Shown here piece by piece: positions 60,488 through 64,000 of a DNA stretch of 64,000 bases. The stretch spans positions 54,998-118,997 of the forward strand of contig VMTC01000128.1 of NCBI GenBank assembly GCA_013791765.1, in the 5' to 3' direction. The translations under genes were made by a program, and so were the position numbers. The stretch comes from Rhodoferax sp. GTDB lineage: Bacteria; Pseudomonadota; Gammaproteobacteria; Burkholderiales; Burkholderiaceae_C. The notes beneath the pieces are model-generated. The model was not told where the DNA came from. It made no database searches and saw only the letters and a program-made list of their open reading frames with translations. Each line of letters opens with the position of its first letter. Positions within the stretch are counted from its first letter, which is position 1.

Positions 60488-61804
60488 ATGACACTTGCAG
60501 CGACCCCCGCCCGTCTGTCAACCGCCAGCAGCAGCTTTGATGCTGATTTCAAAGCGCGACTGCATTGGTCGGCGGCGGCCGATGCGGCGATTGAGCAGCG
60601 CGTGGCCGACATCCTGGCAGACGTGCAGAAGCGCGGCGACGCGGCGGTGCTGGAGTACACCGCCCGCTTTGACGCTCTGAGCGCGAGCACCATGACCGAT
60701 TTGGAGCTGACGCAGGCTGAACTTAAGGCCGCTTTCGACGCCATTCCCGCAGACCAGCGCGACGCCCTGCAAGCGGCTTGCGCCCGCGTGCGCAGCTACC
60801 ACGAAGCGCAAAGACAAGCCTGCGGCAAGAGTTGGAGCTACGTTGACGCCGACGGCACGCTCTTAGGCCAAAAGGTCACGCCGCTGGACCGCGTCGGCAT
60901 CTATGTACCCGGCGGTAAAGCGGCCTATCCATCGAGCGTGCTGATGAACGCCATTCCGGCGCACGTGGCGGGTGTGGGCGAGATCATCATGGTGGTGCCC
61001 ACGCCCAAAGGCGAGAAAAACGCGCTGGTGCTAGCCGCTGCCTATGTGGCCGGCGTGACCCGTGCGTTCACGGTCGGTGGCGCCCAAGCGGTGGCGGCGC
61101 TGGCCTACGGCACGCAGACTATTCCCCCGGTCGACAAAATCACCGGCCCCGGAAACGCCTATGTGGCGGCCGCCAAACGGCGCGTCTTTGGCACCGTCGG
61201 TATCGACATGATTGCCGGCCCCAGCGAGATTTTGGTGTTGGCTGACGGCAGCACACCTGCGGACTGGGTGGCGATGGATCTGTTTAGCCAGGCCGAACAC
61301 GACGAGCTGGCGCAGAGCATTTTGCTGTGCCCCGACCTGGCTTATATCGATCTGGTGCAACAGAGCATCGACCGTCTGCTGCCCGGCATGCCACGGCGCG
61401 AGATCATCGCCAAGTCACTGAGCGACCGCGGCGCCCTGATCCATACCCGGAGCATGGAAGAGGCGTGTGGGATCAGCAACACCATCGCGCCGGAACACCT
61501 GGAAGTATCCAGCCGTGACCCGCACCGCTGGGAGCCGCTGCTCAAGCACGCCGGCGCCATTTTTCTCGGCGCCTTCACGAGCGAATCGCTCGGCGACTAC
61601 TGCGCCGGCCCGAACCACGTGCTGCCCACCAGCGGCACCGCACGCTTTTCATCGCCACTGGGAGTCTATGACTTTCAAAAGCGCAGCAGCCTGATCGAAG
61701 TCAGCGAAGCCGGTGCCCAGGTGCTTGGAAAAATCGCCTCGGTGCTGGCGCACGGTGAAGGCCTACAGGCGCATGCGCGGGCGGCGGAGATGCGACTGCG
61801 CTGA
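60488..61804 (+). CDS. hisD: Histidinol dehydrogenase
   Basis: A 438-residue zinc enzyme performing the last two steps of histidine synthesis. Conserved segments include [32 protein letters not shown], the catalytic-site AEHDELAQS, and APEHLEV. ATG 60488 gives the usual N-terminus, the frame opening earlier inside hisG. The next gene, lysR, is on the opposite strand, so the his cluster ends here. Confidence 0.95.
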   Translation: MTLAATPARLSTASSSFDADFKARLHWSAAADAAIEQRVADILADVQKRGDAAVLEYTARFDALSASTMTDLELTQAELKAAFDAIPADQRDALQAACARVRSYHEAQRQACGKSWSYVDADGTLLGQKVTPLDRVGIYVPGGKAAYPSSVLMNAIPAHVAGVGEIIMVVPTPKGEKNALVLAAAYVAGVTRAFTVGGAQAVAALAYGTQTIPPVDKITGPGNAYVAAAKRRVFGTVGIDMIAGPSEILVLADGSTPADWVAMDLFSQAEHDELAQSILLCPDLAYIDLVQQSIDRLLPGMPRREIIAKSLSDRGALIHTRSMEEACGISNTIAPEHLEVSSRDPHRWEPLLKHAGAIFLGAFTSESLGDYCAGPNHVLPTSGTARFSSPLGVYDFQKRSSLIEVSEAGAQVLGKIASVLAHGEGLQAHARAAEMRLR

Positions 61805-61868
61805 AGCTAGCGGTGGTTTTCATTCGCATGGCAGCGTTATCACAGCACCTGCCAGGAGCCGTTCTTGT

Positions 61869-62762
61869 TTATTGATGATGAGATTTCTCTGACTTTTGAA
61901 GTTCGTCGACCAACCAGTCTTCAAGCGCAACCGCCTCGGCTCTGGAGCCCCGATAAGGAGCAATCCAAAGTGACACCTTGTTGGGTCCTGGCACAAAGCC
62001 AAAGGGGGCTACCAGCGTCCCAGCGCTAAGATCGTCCCGCACCAACATTTTGGGAACATTCGCCACGCCGAGTCCGCACTTTGCAGCCTGAATCATGAGA
62101 TAAAAATGCTCGAACGAATCTGCGACCTGAAGTCCCGTGTTGGCATGTCCGGATGCACTGAGCCATTCTGACCAGGCCAATGACCTTGTCTTGGTCGCCA
62201 GTAAACTTGCTCTGCCCAAATCTTCAATCGATTGAATGCGCACTGACTGCATGTATTCAGCCGAGCAAACTGGCCCAATCCATTCGTCGACCACATCCCG
62301 CTTCAAGGCGTCCTTGGGGACGTCTCGGGTCGAGAGGCGAATGGCGATGTTGATGTTTTCCCGCGAAAAATCAACCGGGCCTGAACTCATGTTGAAGCGC
62401 AGATCAACCATCGGATGCGCTTGATGAAACCGTGCAATTCTCGGAATAAGCCAGTACATCATGATCGACTCTGAGCATGAAAGCGTGATGGGGCCAGACA
62501 TCAGTTGGTCAATACTGGCCTGTATCAAATTGAAGGCCGACGACAAGCCCTCGGCAAGTCGGGCCCCCTGCGGCGTTGTATCGGTGGAATGCGCATTGCG
62601 ATTAAGCAGCTGAATACCGAGGGACTCTTCGAGCGACCGCACATGTCGACTGACCGCCCCATGGGTGACCGAAAGCTCATTGGCAGCGTCGCTAAAGCTG
62701 CGAAGTCGGGCTGTTGCTTCAAACGCGCGTAATGCGTTGAGTGATGGTTTCGGCGTCTTCAT
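61869..62762 (-). CDS. LysR-type transcriptional regulator
   Basis: A 297-residue regulator with an N-terminal winged helix-turn-helix (LNALRAFEATARLRSFSDAANELSVTHGAVSRHVRSLEE) and a periplasmic-binding-like effector domain, resembling the GcvA-like branch. It is divergent from the RuBisCO-like gene, as LysR regulators usually are from their targets, and faces hisD convergently. The effector is unknown. Confidence 0.93.
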   Translation of the reverse strand: MKTPKPSLNALRAFEATARLRSFSDAANELSVTHGAVSRHVRSLEESLGIQLLNRNAHSTDTTPQGARLAEGLSSAFNLIQASIDQLMSGPITLSCSESIMMYWLIPRIARFHQAHPMVDLRFNMSSGPVDFSRENINIAIRLSTRDVPKDALKRDVVDEWIGPVCSAEYMQSVRIQSIEDLGRASLLATKTRSLAWSEWLSASGHANTGLQVADSFEHFYLMIQAAKCGLGVANVPKMLVRDDLSAGTLVAPFGFVPGPNKVSLWIAPYRGSRAEAVALEDWLVDELQKSEKSHHQ

Positions 62763-62835
62763 TTTTTGCTATCCGACTCAACGGGTTCTCTGGATCTAAG
62801 TCACGTTTAGAGACTAGGGTTTTCCCTTGTATTAG

Positions 62836-62850
62836 GTGAGTTTTTCTCAC
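62836..62850. promoter_or_regulatory. Candidate LysR-binding site (T-N11-A palindrome)
   Basis: GTGAG-TTTTT-CTCAC is a perfect inverted repeat, with T at 62837 and A at 62849 separated by eleven bases, the LysR box pattern. It lies in the 226-bp region between lysR and the RuBisCO-like gene, about 22 bp upstream of the candidate promoter. Confidence 0.65.
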
Positions 62851-62871
62851 ATTAGATGGAAATCATATCGT

Positions 62872-62900
62872 TTGATAAATCTAATTGTCAAGAATATCAT
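62872..62900 (+). promoter_or_regulatory. Candidate sigma-70 promoter of the RuBisCO-like gene
   Basis: TTGATA (62872-62877), a 17-bp spacer and TATCAT (62895-62900). It lies just downstream of the LysR-type palindrome, an arrangement consistent with activation. Confidence 0.55.
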
Positions 62901-62988
62901 TCGAATCACGCTGCTTGGTATGGCCAGAAAAGCGCATTTCCCAGTAGAAATACCTGAATCTAAAAAGTCACACAACGAACATCAATCA

Positions 62989-64000
62989 ATGCCTAGCAAA
63001 AGTTCTGACCGCCCTGAATTCACCGCACGGTATTTCGTCGAAAGCGTCGTCTCTAGCGAAAAGGCTGCGGAAATCATTGCCGGGGAGCAATCAAGCGGGA
63101 CCTTTATGTCTTTGCCTGGCGAGACCGATGAGCTCAAATCCCGATCGCGTGCTCGCGTCACCCGCATCGACACCCTGCCTCCCGCGCTAGAGCCATCATT
63201 GCGCAGTGCGTTTGTCGAGCGTCGGCAGCAAAAGGGTATCTATCACCGTGCTGAAATTGAGATTGCATTCCCAATCGCCAACGTTGGGCCCAACATCACG
63301 ACATTGTTGGCCACTGTGGCGGGCAACCTGTTTGAGTTGGGCGAAATCACCGGATTGAAGCTCCTCGACCTTGACATGCCACAGGCCTATGCCAGCCAGT
63401 TTCCCGGGCCCAAGTTCGGGATTGAAGGCACGAGAAATAGAGCGGGCATCAACGGCCGGCCATTCATTGGCACCATCATCAAGCCGAGTATCGGGCTATC
63501 AGCCCAGGAGACTGCAGAGATGGTCGACGCGCTGTGTGCGGCCGAGATCGACTTCATCAAGGACGATGAACTGCTGGCTGACCCGCCCTATGCCCCCTTT
63601 ATGGATCGGCTCAACGCCGTCATGCCTGTATTGAAGCGGCACGCTGACCGCCTGGGCCGCCTCCCGATGTATGCCTTCAATATCTCGGGCAGCATCGACG
63701 ACATGTTGCGCAGGCACGATGCGGTGCTTGATGCAGGAGGGACCTGCATCATGGTCAGCGCGAATTGGGTTGGCTTCGCGGGCGTCGAGCATCTGCGCAA
63801 GCACTCTGAGCTGCCCATTCACGGACATCGAAACGGCTGGGGTGCCTTCTCGCGGCATCCACATCTGGGATTTTCCTTTGCGGCCTATCAGAAACTTTGG
63901 CGTCTGGTTGGCGTCGACCACCTTCACGTCAATGGAATTCGCAGCAAATTCAGCGAATCGGACGATTCGGTCATCGCATCGGCCAGGTCTTGCCTGGCGC
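62989..64000 (+). CDS. RuBisCO-like protein (type IV), 3' end outside window
   Basis: 337 residues visible. The TIM-barrel part has TIIKPSIGLS, where Lys165 matches the RuBisCO proton-transfer Lys175 but the Lys177 position is Ser167. DFIKDDE retains the carbamylated lysine and metal ligands (Lys191, Asp193, Glu194). HGHRNGWG has His280-Arg281, equivalent to His294-Arg295, and GIRSKFSE keeps a lysine at the loop-6 position (Lys320). The replaced residue argues against true carboxylase activity; the carbamate site suggests an enolase- or decarboxylase-type reaction as in other RuBisCO-like proteins. ATG 62989 is chosen; ATG 62920 in frame would add 23 residues. No ribosome binding site is evident at either. 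The exact substrate is unknown. Confidence 0.88.
   Translation, partial: MPSKSSDRPEFTARYFVESVVSSEKAAEIIAGEQSSGTFMSLPGETDELKSRSRARVTRIDTLPPALEPSLRSAFVERRQQKGIYHRAEIEIAFPIANVGPNITTLLATVAGNLFELGEITGLKLLDLDMPQAYASQFPGPKFGIEGTRNRAGINGRPFIGTIIKPSIGLSAQETAEMVDALCAAEIDFIKDDELLADPPYAPFMDRLNAVMPVLKRHADRLGRLPMYAFNISGSIDDMLRRHDAVLDAGGTCIMVSANWVGFAGVEHLRKHSELPIHGHRNGWGAFSRHPHLGFSFAAYQKLWRLVGVDHLHVNGIRSKFSESDDSVIASARSCLA

Noticed and set aside
62989-64000. True RuBisCO large subunit
   Set aside because: The Lys177-equivalent is serine and the gene is paired with a LysR regulator without Calvin-cycle genes; a RuBisCO-like protein fits better.

Overview
The window is a 64 kb chromosomal stretch of a high-GC betaproteobacterium, almost certainly in the Comamonadaceae (Rhodoferax/Polaromonas-like). 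The support is the gene order (trxA-rho-rpmE, pilBCD-coaE-zapD-yacG, argJ-ATPase-NUDIX, secA-M23-DciA, pilMNOPQ, aroKB-dgt, gltBD, mlaFED-mlaA-mlaCB-ibaG-murA-hisGD) and about ten copies of a dispersed ~60-bp repeat whose core resembles the TTTGATAGCTGCT...GGGCTAGAGCC elements of that family. No rRNA, tRNA or CRISPR array was seen. The assignment rests on recognition, not on a database search.

Layout. 1-7.9 kb (minus strand): a flavoprotein cut by the window edge, then an AddA/AddB-type helicase-nuclease pair separated by a 525-bp repeat-rich gap. 8.0-12.1 kb (plus): thioredoxin, Rho, ribosomal protein bL31 and a GT-C-like membrane protein. 12.2-17.7 kb (plus): type IV pilus genes pilB, pilC, pilD followed by coaE, zapD and yacG. 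17.7-24.3 kb (minus): NUDIX hydrolase, P-loop ATPase, argJ, secA and an M23 peptidase, with a divergent DciA-like gene. 24.7-26.4 kb: periplasmic methionine sulfoxide reductase msrPQ. 26.4-30.6 kb: lysA, lptM, cyaY and mrcA. 30.9-36.0 kb: pilMNOPQ. 36.0-39.7 kb: an Ig-like lipoprotein and a YjjJ-type HipA kinase, both sitting between pilQ and aroK. 39.8-44.8 kb: aroK, aroB, dgt and four small housekeeping or unknown genes. 44.9-45.6 kb: a REP-associated (RAYT) transposase. 45.8-52.0 kb: gltBD behind a sigma-54-type promoter. 52.3-61.8 kb: the mla lipid-transport operon, an ABC-2 exporter, ibaG, murA, hisG and hisD. 61.9-64.0 kb: a LysR regulator divergent from a RuBisCO-like protein cut by the window end.

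How the genes work together. Many genes are packed with ATGA, GTGA or TGATG stop/start overlaps, so translational coupling is the rule: argJ-ATPase-NUDIX, lptM-lysA, pilM-pilN, pilO-pilP-pilQ, aroK-aroB, mlaF-mlaE and mlaA-mlaC-mlaB. Two pilus clusters (assembly ATPase, platform and prepilin peptidase; inner-membrane alignment complex and secretin) indicate a functional type IV pilus. The mla genes form a complete phospholipid transport system with MlaA encoded inside the operon.

Most interesting signals: (1) a 234-bp MITE-like element with perfect 17-bp terminal inverted repeats and an ATGAT target duplication, inserted exactly in the overlapping stop/start of an ABC-2 ATPase/permease pair, leaving both genes intact and carrying a reading frame that preserves the overlap on both sides; (2) the dispersed repeat family, several copies of which are inside coding sequences and two of which abut start codons; (3) a near-perfect sigma-54 promoter before gltBD, next to the RAYT locus; (4) a 52-bp element shared by the trxA and mlaF leaders; (5) the LysR/RuBisCO-like locus directly after hisD.
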